Source: Gambelia wislizenii
Taxonomy: Eukaryota > Chordata > Lepidosauria > Squamata > Crotaphytidae
Direction: 5' to 3'
DNA: 64,000 bases
NCBI GenBank assembly: GCA_030847615.1
Contig: JAUMIR010000003.1
Span: 27,774,501-27,838,500, forward strand
Shown: one piece after another, positions 1 to 11,292 of the stretch
How positions within the stretch are numbered: the first letter of the stretch is position 1
Layout: the number at the start of each line of letters is the position of its first letter
The notes under the pieces: model-generated
Told to the model about the DNA's origin: nothing
Databases searched by the model: none
The model's input: only the letters and a program-made list of their open reading frames with translations
Made by a program: the position numbers and the translations under genes

Positions 1-296
1 GGACCAGAAGTGTTTTGGATTTTAGATTTTTTCCCCAGATTTTGGAATATCTGTATTTGTATACATGTACATAATGAGATGTCTTGGAGGTGGGTCCAAA
101 TCTAAACACAAAATACATTTATGTTCCATATACACCTTATGCACATAGCCTGAAGGTAATTTTGTGTATGAAAGAAGGTTTGTGTACACTGGACCATCAG
201 AAAGCAAAGGTGCCACTATCTCAGCCATCCATGTAGACAATTTTGGATTTTGGGAGTATTTCAGATTTCAGTATTCTGGCTAAGGGATGCTCAACT
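1..296 (+). mobile_element. pogo/Tigger-like MITE, left end outside window
   Basis: It aligns by eye over its length with the complete copy at 41265-41597: shared stretches include TCTAAACACAAAAT, ACACATAGCCTGAAGGTAAT and ACCATCAGAAAGCAAA. The right end TAAGGGATGCTCAACTGAGC matches the terminal inverted repeat. About 25 bp of the left end lie before base 1. Confidence 0.7.
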
Positions 297-1370
297 GAGC
301 AAGAAAAGATGTAATTTTACCTTAAATTCCCATTGATAATAGCATTCTAGTTCATGCCATCTTGTAGAAACATACTGTCTGTGGAGATGTGAGTTTGCAA
401 AATTAAATTTATTACAATTTATTTGCTTAATCTTTACTCTAGCTTATCACTTTGGAGATCACACAAACTTAACCATTTTTTAGAGGGAGGATTGTCCTAA
501 ACTGGTCCAGCCAAACAACAAGGAGATCTTTGTTGCCTTTAAGAATAATGTCTGGAATCTTGTTGGTACTAGAGCAGACTCATTCAATGAATTGTTGAAC
601 AGAAAGTCAATTCATTGATAGATTCCATTGATTTAACAGATCTACCTTAGGTAGGGCTAGCAACAGAATTCAGACCAAGAGGTTCTTTTCAGCATAAAGT
701 TTCATTCATTACAGTCCATTTTCTCATCTCCAAGGTGTTCGGAATTAGGACTCCAGCTAAGATATATATGCACAATTGTGCCTGGTAGGTTAGATGGTAT
801 GCGACTGGTTCAATGCTGAATTTCATAGCCTGAGTGGGAAACTGAACTTAGGTCTTCCCCGTCAAATGCTGTAAACATTCAGCCACACTGGCTATCAGTC
901 TTTGTTAACTTCAGTTAGGAATTTGCAAGGGCCCACCAGTTCAATTTGAAGTGTGATTCAGCCATTCAGAGTGGGCCATGATTTGATTTGGACTGATTTG
1001 GACCTAATGTGACTTGCTTTAGATTCTATATCTTTGAGATCAGAAAAGCAAAGCATCTGTAATTTTCAGGTTTTTTTTTTTTTTTAATATAAGTGAATGA
1101 GCTTTGGTAACATGGTAGACTATCCTCATCAAACTGCATATAGATCAGTCCACAGGAGTTTCTGCTAGTCACTTTTAATTTTTTTTTAATTCTAAAAATA
1201 AAATGCATGTTAAAATCATGTACAATCAGTTGGATGCTCACTCTGGTGTCTGTAATCTATGTCTGCTGCTTGTGCAGCAAGGGGCTACACACACGGTACA
1301 GACAGACACAAGAAAAAAGAGGTGAAGAGAAAAAAAACAAAGCACCAAAGCATCTTTTCTAAGTGGGTGG

Positions 1371-1558
1371 AGCCAGCATGGCATAGTGGGTTGAGTGTTG
1401 GGCCACAGCTCTGGAGACCAGGGTTTGAATCCCCAATTGACTATGAAAACCAATTAGGTGACATTGGATAAGTCACATACTCTCAGCCTCAGAAAACCCT
1501 GTGATAAGTTCACCTTAAGGTCTCCATAAGTCGGAAACAACTTCAAGGCAAACAACAA
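1371..1558 (+). mobile_element. Sauria-type SINE (tRNA head, BovB-like tail)
   Basis: The head AGCCAGCATGGCATAGTGGG and the B-box-like GGGTTTGAATCCCC show the tRNA-derived part. The tail CCATAAGTCGGAAACAACTT followed by AAGGCAAACAACAATA matches the BovB-type 3' end used by squamate Sauria SINEs. It looks nearly complete. The middle spacer before GTGATAAGTTCACCTTAAGG is shortened relative to the copy at 36145. Confidence 0.85.
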
Positions 1559-1730
1559 TATAGCCTTCTTAGTATTGGAGGCATCATACTAAAGTCCTTA
1601 AGAAAGAGACAGGAGTTATGTAGTGATTAAAAGAATACTAAAAATATTTCAAAAATTATTAAAAACATGTCTTTTGAGTGTTGAGAAACTCTGAGAAGAA
1701 ACTTGGACTGATGAAAATAATTTCAGCTCG

Positions 1731-1950
1731 GGACTTATTCTGTGCAAAATTTGCATCCTATTGTTTTATGCAGAAAACAGCATTTTCTGCATGGAAAATA
1801 ATATTTCAATGCAGAAATATTAATTCCTGCATGGAAAATGATGGGGATTTATTCTACATAAAAATCACATATCGGTGATTAGCATAGAAAACAGCATTTT
1901 CTACACAAGGTTTCATATTTCTGCCTTGAAATATTATTTGTGAAGAAAAG

Positions 1951-2011
<61 letters not shown>

Positions 2012-2094
2012 TTTCCATACAGAAAATGCCATTTCCTGGACAAAAAATGTTTTTCTGTGCAAAACTACATGTGATTTCTGCACAGAATAAGTAC
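1731..2094. repeat. foldback repeat built of CAGAAAA-type palindromic modules
   Basis: The left end GGACTTATTCTGTGCAAAA is mirrored at the right end by GCACAGAATAAGTACT. The inside is a chain of short palindromes such as GCAGAAAACAGCATTTTCTGC-like units (written here only as GCAGAAAACAGCATTTTC). Related modules occur at 34840-34890 and 37085-37360. No open frame or known family was recognised. It is interrupted by the 67-bp insertion at 1940-2006. Confidence 0.65.
1940..2006 (+). mobile_element. ultra-short LINE 3' end with (GA)n tail
   Basis: GTGAAGAAAAGCCAGAGAGA followed by pure (GA)n. It is flanked by a direct duplication ATTATTT (1933-1939 and 2007-2013). The same 3' end, GCGAAGAAAAGCCAGAGAGA, terminates the LINE copies at 44036-44296 and 44622-45408. 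The uninterrupted site is seen in reverse complement at 1792-1809 and 34838-34857. Confidence 0.7.
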
Positions 2095-2221
2095 TGAATT
2101 GCAAATAGCCATTGGAAACTGTGTGGTTTTCAATGATTTTCTTGCAATGGAAAGAAAACTGCTGAAATTATTCATTGCTACTTTTGAGAGGCAGCCTAGT
2201 GAAGAGTTACATCCCTAGAGC

Positions 2222-2345
2222 CATGTAGCTCTCCAGATGGTCTTAGACTGCAACTCTAAACATTCTTCACCATTGGCTATGGTGGTGGTGCTGGGATTTA
2301 CAATTCAACAACATCAGAAGAGTTGCACTTTCTCTACCCACCCCA
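2222..2345. repeat. palindromic CAGATG..GACTACAACTC-type repeat remnant
   Basis: TCCAGATGGTCTTAGACTGC, then ACCATTGGCTATGGTGGTGG and ACAATTCAACAACATCAGAA form a diverged palindrome. Relatives lie at 13855-13975, 25797-25862, 35436-35515, 39410-39552, 46408-46475 and 50195-50440. It is a very common dispersed repeat type in squamates, probably hAT-related. Confidence 0.5.
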
Positions 2346-2439
2346 TTTTAGATCCTCGACTGTTACTTCACTTTAACTTTGGATCTTCCTCACTTGGTTT
2401 ACCTTACTTGCTACTTGTTTTGAGATTGGCTCTGTTTTC

Positions 2440-2612
2440 TGGGCACTTGATTTGGCTCCTGGGATTTGTAGGTTGGTGAGACACTAGATCTCTCTGGCTG
2501 AAATTTTTAAATCTCCCTCCCTAAACTGCAAATGCCAAGATTCCATAGGATAGTGCCATAGGAATTAAAATGAAATCATAGTATTGTAGTAGTATAGTGT
2601 AAAAGGGCCTCA
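2440..2612. mobile_element. hAT-like MITE (GGCCTTTTCACAC family), partial
   Basis: Contains CTGGGATTTGTAGG, GATCTCTCTGGCTGAAA, AGATTCCATAGGATAGTGCC and the end GTGTAAAAGGGCCTC. These match in order the complete copy at 56655-56872; only the first third is missing or diverged. Confidence 0.55.
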
Positions 2613-2839
2613 GGTTTTATTCCTCTGATGAACCAAGCCTTGGTCTGTCAGACATCTGTTGTTCCCTAGCACCTGTCCTCTGACACAGGTAGCATACTAG
2701 GTTGAATATAATGGCAAGAACATGGAGTGCTTAGTGCCAGAGTAACCTATTCCACTCCATTTATTGCCCTCCTCCAGCCCCACAAGGCAGGACTGGCCAT
2801 TTCTGGTTTAAAAAAAAGACTATTCCCCCCTCCCAAATA

Positions 2840-3094
2840 CAGTCCGACCCCCCATATCATCAGAACCAATATCTGCAGTTTCAGTTATCTGTGGCTGAAA
2901 AAATAGGGACACATACCATAGAGTTTCTCTAGGCATCATCTAAGTCCTCCGACACAGCTCTATGGTGTGTTTGTAGCAGACATCCTTTATTTTAACAGGG
3001 ATCACTATTATCTATTATTATTATTATCTATTATTACTGCAATATCTGCGGTAAGTTCAGGCATTGAACCCCCATGGACATGGGGGTCTGACAG
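2840..3094. mobile_element. pogo-like MITE, CAGTNGGACCCCC family
   Basis: The left end TACAGTCCGACCCCCCATAT and the right end GACATGGGGGTCTGACAG are inverted. The interior includes CCATAGAGTTTCTCTAGGCA and an (ATT)n patch at 3007-3035. It is diverged but collinear with copies at 11055, 13298, 35862 and 60589. Confidence 0.65.
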
Positions 3095-3964
3095 TTGTGC
3101 TAAATAGGAATGTCACAACTCCTGGAGGCTTTTGGGGTGTGATGGTCATCTGGGGAAGGATTTTCAGTGATGGAAGCCCAGCTTCTGGGAGCCCAGGAAT
3201 CACACTAAAGGCCTGGGTAGAGAGCAGGGAGCCTGCAACTTGTGCAGTTTTCACTCCTGCTTTAATAATTTCAATTCCTCAGCCTTGAAAGGGAAGAAGA
3301 GTCTTCTAGTTACTTGAGCTCTGGAATAGCAGGAAGATTAAATGTTCTCCCAGTGATCTGTTCATGGTCCTGCAGGCATTGTCCTTGTTTTCCTGATTCT
3401 TTAGAACCTTGCCCTCCGTTGGCATAATGGCTCTCAGCACAAAGTGTGTCTGAAGGCTTCATAGAGTTATGCTTCCTGCTCAGGACTGGGCATCTCATTG
3501 ATCCTAACTATTCCTGGCTTCCTAAAGTATTGATGGGACATCCAACCTCTGGCCATCCATGGACTTGAAACAGCATGCTATGTTAGTTTCTGAATAATAA
3601 GTGGACCCAAGTCCCCCAAATATCTGTAATGGATAAAATGTCTTTAGCATCAAGATCTGTGCCCTATTCTTGCCTATACATTCCATACGACCTTTTTTGC
3701 CCACCTGTTGCAGTGTATTTAAACCTTTAAAGTGTAATCCAAGGACTCTAAATATGGAAGGGGGTCAGAGTACCCTGCTGGGTATGGTGCCTGGCACATG
3801 GAAACCTCTTCCACTGCTTTTAAGATACTGGAGCACCAACCAGGAATGAAGAGCTTTAATTGAAGAGTAGAATATGTTTTCCAAAAAATCTTGTGGCACC
3901 ATAAAAACTGGAATAAATTGTGCAGATTGGAATTTATGCTCTGTCCAGAACTAGGCAGCAAGAC

Positions 3965-4385
3965 ATGTTCAGAGCTTGGGAAGTTACTTTTTAAAAGTAT
4001 TTATATTTTCCAGGGTCAAAAGTAATTTGTTACCATTAATTGCAATTTTTCAAAGTGACATTTGCTTTCCTATTTATCAAAAGTAACTAAAATAAAACAA
4101 AAATAATAATGAGTATTTGTTCCACCCCCCCTAAATGCTTTTCATTTAGTAGTGTGACGTACAGCATGAGCCAGCATTTCAACGATATATTCTTCTCCAC
4201 CATTTAGCATAATTATGAAAGTAACTAAAAGTAAGAAACAACAAAAGGAATGATGTTACCCTTTGTTAACTTTCTATTATTATGTAACATTCCTTACAGT
4301 AAAGTAACATGACATTATATGTTGTTACAAAAGCTATTGGAAAAAATTACAAGTAACTAGTTAATTTCAGGTTCTAGGTATTTTG
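3965..4385. mobile_element. AGTAACT-rich inverted repeat element
   Basis: Starts GAAGTTACTTTTTAAAAGTA and ends AATTACAAGTAACTAGTTAA, with AGTAACT motifs throughout on both strands. This layout is seen in vertebrate hAT-type MITEs. A related stretch at 44575-44621 plus 45409-45530 is split by a LINE insertion. Confidence 0.45.
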
Positions 4386-5556
4386 TTAGTATCCTTTCAA
4401 TATATTCCTCTGAGAAGTACAGGGTATTGATGATGATGCTCATGTTCCTCACCCATTTTGGGTTGATCTCTTTTCAAAAATAATGTGCCGTATCATGCTG
4501 TTACTGGAGCTGAGCCCTACATCCTACATTTTGAGCTGTGCTCTGTAGTTGTTATGGAACATCTTAAAGAAGATGTGGGCATGCTTTGGAGCCTAGAGAA
4601 TTGTACTGCCTGATTTTGGCTCCTCTAGAAGGCCACAGGATGTTGTCACAGTGCTATTTTGGGCATCAGGAAGTGACAAAACGCCTTTAAGACTTAAAGG
4701 AACAGAGGGTTGTTTACCTGGTTCTTTTTCTCCATGTTGTTTTCTCTCTGCTCACACCACATTTTGGCTTCTTTATGTTACAGGACTTATAGTGTTTCTT
4801 CCTGCTACTGTGCAAGGAGGCTGCAGGACTAAAACAAAGCAAAATAAAATTAACCGGTTACTCTTGTTTTTGTAGCTTTGTTTTTGGGTGGGTGGGGGAC
4901 ACACAGAGACTGTTCTCTCTATACTCTCTGTCTTCCGGTTTTCAAAAAGTCCCTGGGGGACTCCTTCAGGGTGAAAGATGTGATTGATTTTATATATCAA
5001 AGAAAATTTCAACCGACAGTACAAGCAGTTAATAAAGTCAGCCACTGTTTCATTTCATTGTGAAATTAAAAGAGAAAGAAGGGCCCCAATGTGAGAGTTA
5101 ATGTACCTGTTAGTCCAGAGATACCAAAAGGGAGACCTCAGTGAGGGTGGGGGGATCAATAAAAAGAGATGAAGAAGTTTAAGTTAGATGACAGCCTGGT
5201 GCTGAGAACATTTGGCCATAGGGAGGGGAAGATCAAGCCAGGTCCAAGGGTTTGTCTATACTAAAATGTCTAACTCACCCCAGATCCATGAGCCAGTAAC
5301 AGAAACCATGAGTTGCTCCAGAGTTCCCCAGTTTTTCATGCTTGGACAGCTGGAACCAGAGAACCCAGCCATCTGCATGTCTACATACCCACTGCATTGG
5401 CCTCGCTGGCTGGTCCCCTTTGGTGCTGCCTCTGCCGCTGCCACTGCCCCACCCACCAGCCAAGCATCTCTCTGCTAGAGCTTTGCCTTCACTGCCAATG
5501 AGGTCAGAATGGGGTGCTGTGCCATATGATCAACAAGGAGGGGGTCACTCTATATT

Positions 5557-5585
5557 TTATCCTTATCCCTTATCCTTATCCTTAG
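5557..5585. repeat. (CCTTAT)n microsatellite
   Basis: About five imperfect hexanucleotide units, TATCCTTATCCCTTATCCTT and onward. Confidence 0.85.
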
Positions 5586-6814
5586 TATGAAATCAGAAAA
5601 CTACAGTTGACTAATGATAGAAATTAAATCTGGACCCACTGTTTCCAAGTGTAAAAGTTTAGAAATTCAGAATGCAGAGATGGCAGTTGGACAGAGATCA
5701 GGTCTGGGCCCAGTGCTAATTGATTAAACTATACAAAAGTCAATGTAGGAATCTGACAGCCAGTCAGAGATGTGTCCAAGTTGGGTGAAGATTATAGATG
5801 TGGCCTATATAGATGGCATTGCAGTCTTGGCATCAATCCTGCTGAAGCTGCAAAGAGCTGTAAAAACAATGTGAAATGACTGTGCTAGATCTGGCATGGT
5901 GCTTGATAGTCACAAAGAATACGTTTCTTATAATTCCCAACCCATAATGTTTTGTGTCTCAGTATGATGTTTGTTTTGTTTTTCTAATTGTACATTTTGT
6001 AAGGATTTTGAGCACAGTCTTGTTTACCACACTATTAACTGCAGGAGTGTTTTAAAATATTTGAAATAAATAAAAGAGCCCTTAGGTTGTCAGCAGAGGT
6101 GCAAACAGCACACTTGTGGCTGATTGAAAATATTCTGTACCAGCTGCCTGGTAGAAGAGATATTAGTATTCCAACTTGGAAATAATAATAAAATAGTACA
6201 TAGAACAGTTCCCTCCAATCTCATCAGAAGTGCTGAAAGAAGACAATGAGAGGAGAAATGTTGATTTTAGTATCAAATAAATGTGAGTGTAGGGATGACA
6301 AGGCAGGAGGAGGCCATACACAGTGGAAAAACACATGCTTTGCACGCAGAAAGTCCCAGATTCAGTTACTGGCATTTGCAGTTAAAACATCTGGCAGTAA
6401 TTACAGAAAGCCACTATCAGCTTTCCTGCTACATGGAGTGGAAAGTGGTGCCCCCACCACGACACTGTTAGAAACCTCCATAATCAAACATAAAGGTGGC
6501 TTTCTCCCAGATGCTTAGCTCCAAGAATAACTCATGGCCAAGCATCATTGTTAGGGTAACCTGGAAAATTACATGTGACAGTTAATATTCCAAGTCACTC
6601 TGCCTATAGTGCCTTGTTCTGAGGACAGCTCAGAGCCAGGCATTTAGGCAGTAAATGGTTCTGGTGGACAGGGTAGGGGGAGAAGTGAAGTCACTACTCC
6701 TAGTGCTTTACAGCCAGAGGTGACTGCCTCAGTATATTATGGGGCGGTTTAGCTGTGCCAGCCAGAATGGACTATGCGGAGACAGAGTTGCTATATGGAA
6801 GCTTCACTATAGAT

Positions 6815-6985
6815 AGCCAGCATGAGGTCATGGTTTGAATGTTGGACTAGGACTCCAGAGGACCAGAGTTTGAATCCCTGCTCAGGCATGAAAGGCAATG
6901 GCAAACTCCCTCTGAATAAATCTTAATGAGAAGAGTCACTTTAGCATTGCCAATGTGAAAATAACTTGAAGGCACACCACAAAAA
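6815..6985 (+). mobile_element. Sauria-type SINE
   Basis: Head AGCCAGCATGAGGTCATGG, B-box-like GAGTTTGAATCCCTG, spacer AAAGGCAATGGCAAACTCCC with TGAATAAATCTTA, and tail AATAACTTGAAGGCACACCA. It is a few bases shorter in the middle than the family form. Confidence 0.8.
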
Positions 6986-7434
6986 TTCCAAATATCTTCA
7001 CTGTATCCAATCTGCTGGATGAAGTTGCAATCAGTGGCAGAACTGGTTATGATATGTGAAGATGATGGAATGCTACAGCATGTTGAAGAACCACCACAAA
7101 ACACTTAAATTCTTGACAGAAAATACAAGGTGATGTCCCCCTCTAATTCCATGTAGAGAAGCTGACCAAACTGGCAGCTGAATCCAGTTTCAACAGCACC
7201 TTCTCTCTTACCTGAGAGCAAAACCTTAGCTTAGGTGTTTTATTTCCAACAGCATTCTTCACCCCTATTATTGTGCTACTGGAGGTGGATATCTTACTCT
7301 TGGAGGCAGATACCTCATTGATAGTGTCAGCCCTTGTGGTTTGTTTTAGATTCATTGTTAACTACCTTGAGTCCCTATAATGGGAGAAAGACGAGGCATA
7401 CATAATATAATAAACAAATACATTGTTGGGAAGG

Positions 7435-7520
7435 TGTGCAACATTTATATGAAGTGTTTGTTTTTGGGCCTTGTACATTTACAAGGCCCAAGGATATACA
7501 TGCTTTGTATAAGTCAAAAT
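7435..7520. repeat. inverted repeat with a perfect 12-bp hairpin core
   Basis: TTGGGCCTTGTA, a four-base loop CATT, then TACAAGGCCCAA at 7464-7491. Imperfect symmetry extends outward to roughly 7435-7520. No flanking gene or family was recognised. Confidence 0.7.
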
Positions 7521-8314
7521 TCTTATATAAAGAGAAGTGGAAAGTTCTCAAAGAAAAAATAGAGTGATTCTTTCTTTGTGACTTCACATGACCTATTTAT
7601 TTTCCAAGAATTCTTTCTCCTACTCATAGGAAGATGGAGTACAGCTTCTGTTCTGCTCTGAGGGGATGGGTGAGGGGGAAAGAGAAGGCCATTTAAAAAA
7701 GAAGCCACCAATCACAACTGCCTGCTGGGCCTGAGAAGCCATAAAATGGTGGATTTCCTTTGTGGTTAGCTTCAGATTTTTACCTTTCAGGTGTTGCCAA
7801 GAGGGAGGCCCCTGTGGTTCCTTTTCTACTACCTCCTCACAATGACAGGTGTTACCATCACAGGTTCTCTCGAGGAGTTTGTAACAGGTTGCTGGTATTA
7901 AAAGCACATTGGATTGCAATTAAAATTCTACTTAGGAACCATTTGAAATTATGCTTTCAGGCCTTTAGAGGTTCACAGCTAATTTAATACAATAAGTATG
8001 CACCCTATCACTATTTTACAAAGACAATTCATTTAATTACCAAAGTTGAAGGGCAGTGGACTTATTTCACTTGACTGGCCTCTGTTGTATGGGAATGGTG
8101 TTTCTTTTTTTAAATTATGGAAGCATATCAAGTTATCTGCAGACTTTTAGCTCCTTCCAAAGCATGTTCTTAGAATCAATTTGGGCGAGTTGGCCCATGG
8201 ACTGCATGAAGCTTTGGAAACTCTGGATGGCTCCCATCAATAATTATTTTTGCACATTTTCCCCATCCTTGAAAGCCTCCAGGAGTGGCAACAATAAAAA
8301 CTGTGCAGCCCCCC

Positions 8315-8352
8315 ACTTGCAAAAAAAAAAAAAAAAAGAAGAAGAAGAAGCT
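8315..8352. repeat. poly-A followed by (GAA)n
   Basis: A run of A of about 16 followed by GAAGAAGAAGAAG. It may be the tail of a retroposed sequence, but nothing recognisable precedes it. Confidence 0.8.
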
Positions 8353-8504
8353 AAAACTGGACTTGCCCATCTCAGTTTTGATTTTCATCAGTCATTCTTG
8401 TGTATTGCCAAATCTGGTGGAGGCCACAACAGGTCCTAGGGTGAGAAATGGGATCCTGGGCCCTTCTTAGTGGTGTATCTCTCTTTTAGAATATTGTCAT
8501 AATA

Positions 8505-8745
8505 TTTCTAACTAGCTGTACCCAATGTAACATATGCCGGTGGTGCATTAAGGGTGAGTTGCTCTGTTGCCCTGCCACTGCCGCCACCGCCACCACCAGT
8601 TGATTGCCTGGGTTCCATTGCAGTGGCAGCAGGGGTGGCAGGCCAATGATGTGACCCCCTGGGCACCCAGGCGGTATCAAAACCCATATCAAACGTTGGT
8701 CTAGTTCTATAACAGAGTAAATAATGTCTACTATTCCCAAAAATC
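8505..8745. repeat. dispersed repeat with GCCGCCACC/CACCACC core
   Basis: The segment TTAAGGGTGAGTTGCTCTGT, TGCCCTGCCACTGCCGCC and TTGATTGCCTGGGTTCC is collinear with 62155-62290. It begins with AACTAGCTGTACCCAATGTA. The class is not known to me; no inverted ends or open frame are evident. Confidence 0.5.
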
Positions 8746-8991
8746 CAATTTACTAGTTGGGAGGTCCATCTTCACTGACTCAATTCTTACAAAATAAAGC
8801 AAGGCCCCCTCCCTCCTCTCACTCCCTCAGCCAACCACCACCCACATGTAAAAAAAAAGAAGCACCCCCTCCTAAAATAATACCATGTAGCTGAACCATG
8901 TGAAAGGAACACGGCCACTTCAAGCTCCATGCTGCAATTGTCACTTGAAACCCCAGCAGGGCACATAATGGTGTATGTTAACACCAGGCAC

Positions 8992-9030
8992 ACCAATACC
9001 AATACCAATACCAATACCAATACTAATACA
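8992..9030. repeat. (CCAATA)n microsatellite
   Basis: Six to seven ACCAAT units, the last degenerate (ACTAAT). Confidence 0.9.
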
Positions 9031-9039
9031 ATTATGCCT

Positions 9040-9383
9040 CTGGCTCTTAACTGTTTCTTTACCACAGAACCCCCTTTAAATATCTTTTGTTCCCATGGAC
9101 CCCAAGTCTTAACTCAAGGTTTAAAACCTTAACTAAAACAACAACACAATTAGGCCAGTGGCTCTTAACCGTTTCTTTACCAGGGACCCACTTTAAATAT
9201 CTTTTATTGACATGGGCCCCCAAGATTTAACTCAAGATTTAAAACCCTAAGAATACCAACAACAATGCCTGATAACAACAATAATAATACAATTAGAACA
9301 ATGCCTCTTAACCTCTTCTTTACCAGTGGCCCCTTTAAATATATTTTGTTGCCATGGACCCTCAAGACTTTAGATTTAAAAAC
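9040..9383. repeat. three diverged tandem units of about 115-145 bp
   Basis: Each unit begins with a CTCTTAAC(T/C) block plus a TCTTTACCA block, followed by CCCTTTAAATAT and a CATGGACCC-like motif. Units start near 9041, 9158 and 9302. The GGACCCC motif recalls dispersed vertebrate repeats with a GGACCCCTTT signature (also near 19990). Confidence 0.7.
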
Positions 9384-9422
9384 ATTATAATATAATATAA
9401 TATAATATAATATAATATAATA
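9384..9422. repeat. (TATAA)n microsatellite
   Basis: About seven pure pentanucleotide units directly after the tandem units. Confidence 0.92.
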
Positions 9423-9955
9423 GCACCAGCCATGAAATCTTCCCTCAGAGGCACTGGAGTGGGAGGGAAGATTTTTCTTCTATTTCCTCCTGCAAATTTG
9501 TGGCTGGGAGGCTGGCAGCCAATGAGAGCCCACTTTGCTCCATTCTATTCCCCCTTCCTCACCGGCTTTGGCTCCTCCCACTGGCCAGAGTTTTTTTTTA
9601 GCAGGTAGCAGCCCATCCGGTGCAAGATGTATAAAGAAAGCTTTTTTCCCCATGGGAAGCAGTGGCAGGGGAGACCAGAGGACCCCAAGGGCCCCCCTAA
9701 GGAGGAAAAAGAGGGCCTGGAACCCTAGGGAGGCCTCCCATCTCCTTCTCACCCCTTTCCAGGATTTTTTTTTTTTTTTGGCAGCCTGTAAGTTCCTCAG
9801 GGCAGAAGGTGCCCACTCAGTATAGGCTCACAGAGAGGCAACAGGGATAGCCTGGAGACAAACTAACCCAGGAGTAGCCAAAACAGAAGAACTGTGCAGC
9901 AGAAAGGGCACAAAAAGGCTTCAGCTATCAACTGTTCCACAGCTCTGACCCACAT

Positions 9956-9988
9956 TCTCTCTCCCTCTCTCTCTCTCTCACACACACA
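9956..9988. repeat. (CT)n/(CA)n microsatellite
   Basis: CTCTCTCCCTCTCTCTCTC runs into CACACACACA. Confidence 0.85.
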
Positions 9989-11054
9989 AAATCTTACGGG
10001 CAGCAAGGTTCATCCAAAAATATCTGGAGGTCTTTATCTTCAGATTCAGTATAAACAAACACAGCATACATGGCAAATCTCATTAACAAACTCAACAGCA
10101 GCCCACACACAATGCATCTTGTGGTTTAGCTACATAGGAATCTTTGTTAGTCACCCCTCTGCCTAGCCACACCTGTGAACAAATTCACTTCAGCTGTGCT
10201 AGTCTGTGGTCTGTTGCTCCAACATTTTTTTCCTTTTGCACTTAAAGCAGTATTACCCTGACAGAACAAGGGGGGGGAAGGGCTCAAGTTTTTGGGTGAA
10301 GAAGGGGTGAAGAGCAGAGGAAGGGAGAAAACCTACCCTGCAAGGTAGGAGAGGAAGAAAAAGAAGAAAGAGGGTGGGGGACATATAAAAAACAACAACA
10401 TTATTTTCCTCCATGCATGCATATTAAGACAGCAAGGGGAGCTGGCTGAGTATTTAGTTACTGCAGCTCAGTGTGCAAAGATGTGGCTGTAGGCCAAGGA
10501 GGTGGTGCTGAAAAACACCCTCAAGTTGCTGATTGGTCGTCCAAAGGAGCACTACTATTGGTTGAGTATGTTTTCTAAGCGGCCAATCAGCACACTGGGA
10601 ATGGCAACAAGATAATTATATTTATAGATAACAGATATTGCATCTGTGGTCAAAAGTCTTCCATGATTAGAGATAAATAGCTGCTCTAAAAATATGAACA
10701 TCTTCATGTTCATGCAGAATGAAGTCCCACTGAGTGGACAAAGGATAAACCTCGTGTTAGTGTAAGCTCATGAACCTCCAGCCCCTGGGCTATTTTTTGC
10801 CTATCAAGCTTGCTAAAGCCCAGCCAAATACCTTTCTATGCGCTAAAGCTCTGCCCCCCACTCTCGCCCATGCAAACCACAGTCTAGGGTCTTGTTTACA
10901 CTGGCCAAATAAAATGATCTCATCTCATTTTCACTGTGAGCTGGCCAGACAACACATTGATCAAATCCAGGTCTTTTCAATACCTCAGGACTTGAATCCA
11001 CACCAAAAACTGGGGATTTGCTCCAAATTTGAGTGGAAAATCTGGATATTTGTA

Positions 11055-11292
11055 CAGTAGGACCCCCGTATCCACTGATTCATTATCCATGGGACACAAA
11101 ACACCACACCTACAATAGAGTCTTCCTAGAAAATATGTCATCTCTAGCTATTTTCTAGGTCCTCCAAGGCAACTCTATGGTATTTTAAACCAAAAGTCCC
11201 ATTATTTTCAATGGTGTTCACTATTATCCAAGGTTTTCGGTATCCATGGGCACCCCTAAAACCAATCCCCAGTAGATACGGGGGTCCTACTG
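11055..11292. mobile_element. pogo-like MITE with near-perfect inverted ends
   Basis: Ends CAGTAGGACCCCCGTATC and the mirror GATACGGGGGTCCTACTG agree over 22 of 23 bases when extended through CACTG/CAGTA. TA dinucleotides flank both sides (11053-11054 and 11293-11294), as expected for Tc1/mariner/pogo insertion. There is no coding potential. It is the best preserved of five family copies in the window. Confidence 0.85.

Noticed and set aside
8056..8439. A 127-codon open frame
   Set aside because: It ends in lysine runs translated from poly-A/GAA, lacks splice context and domains, and is likely chance.
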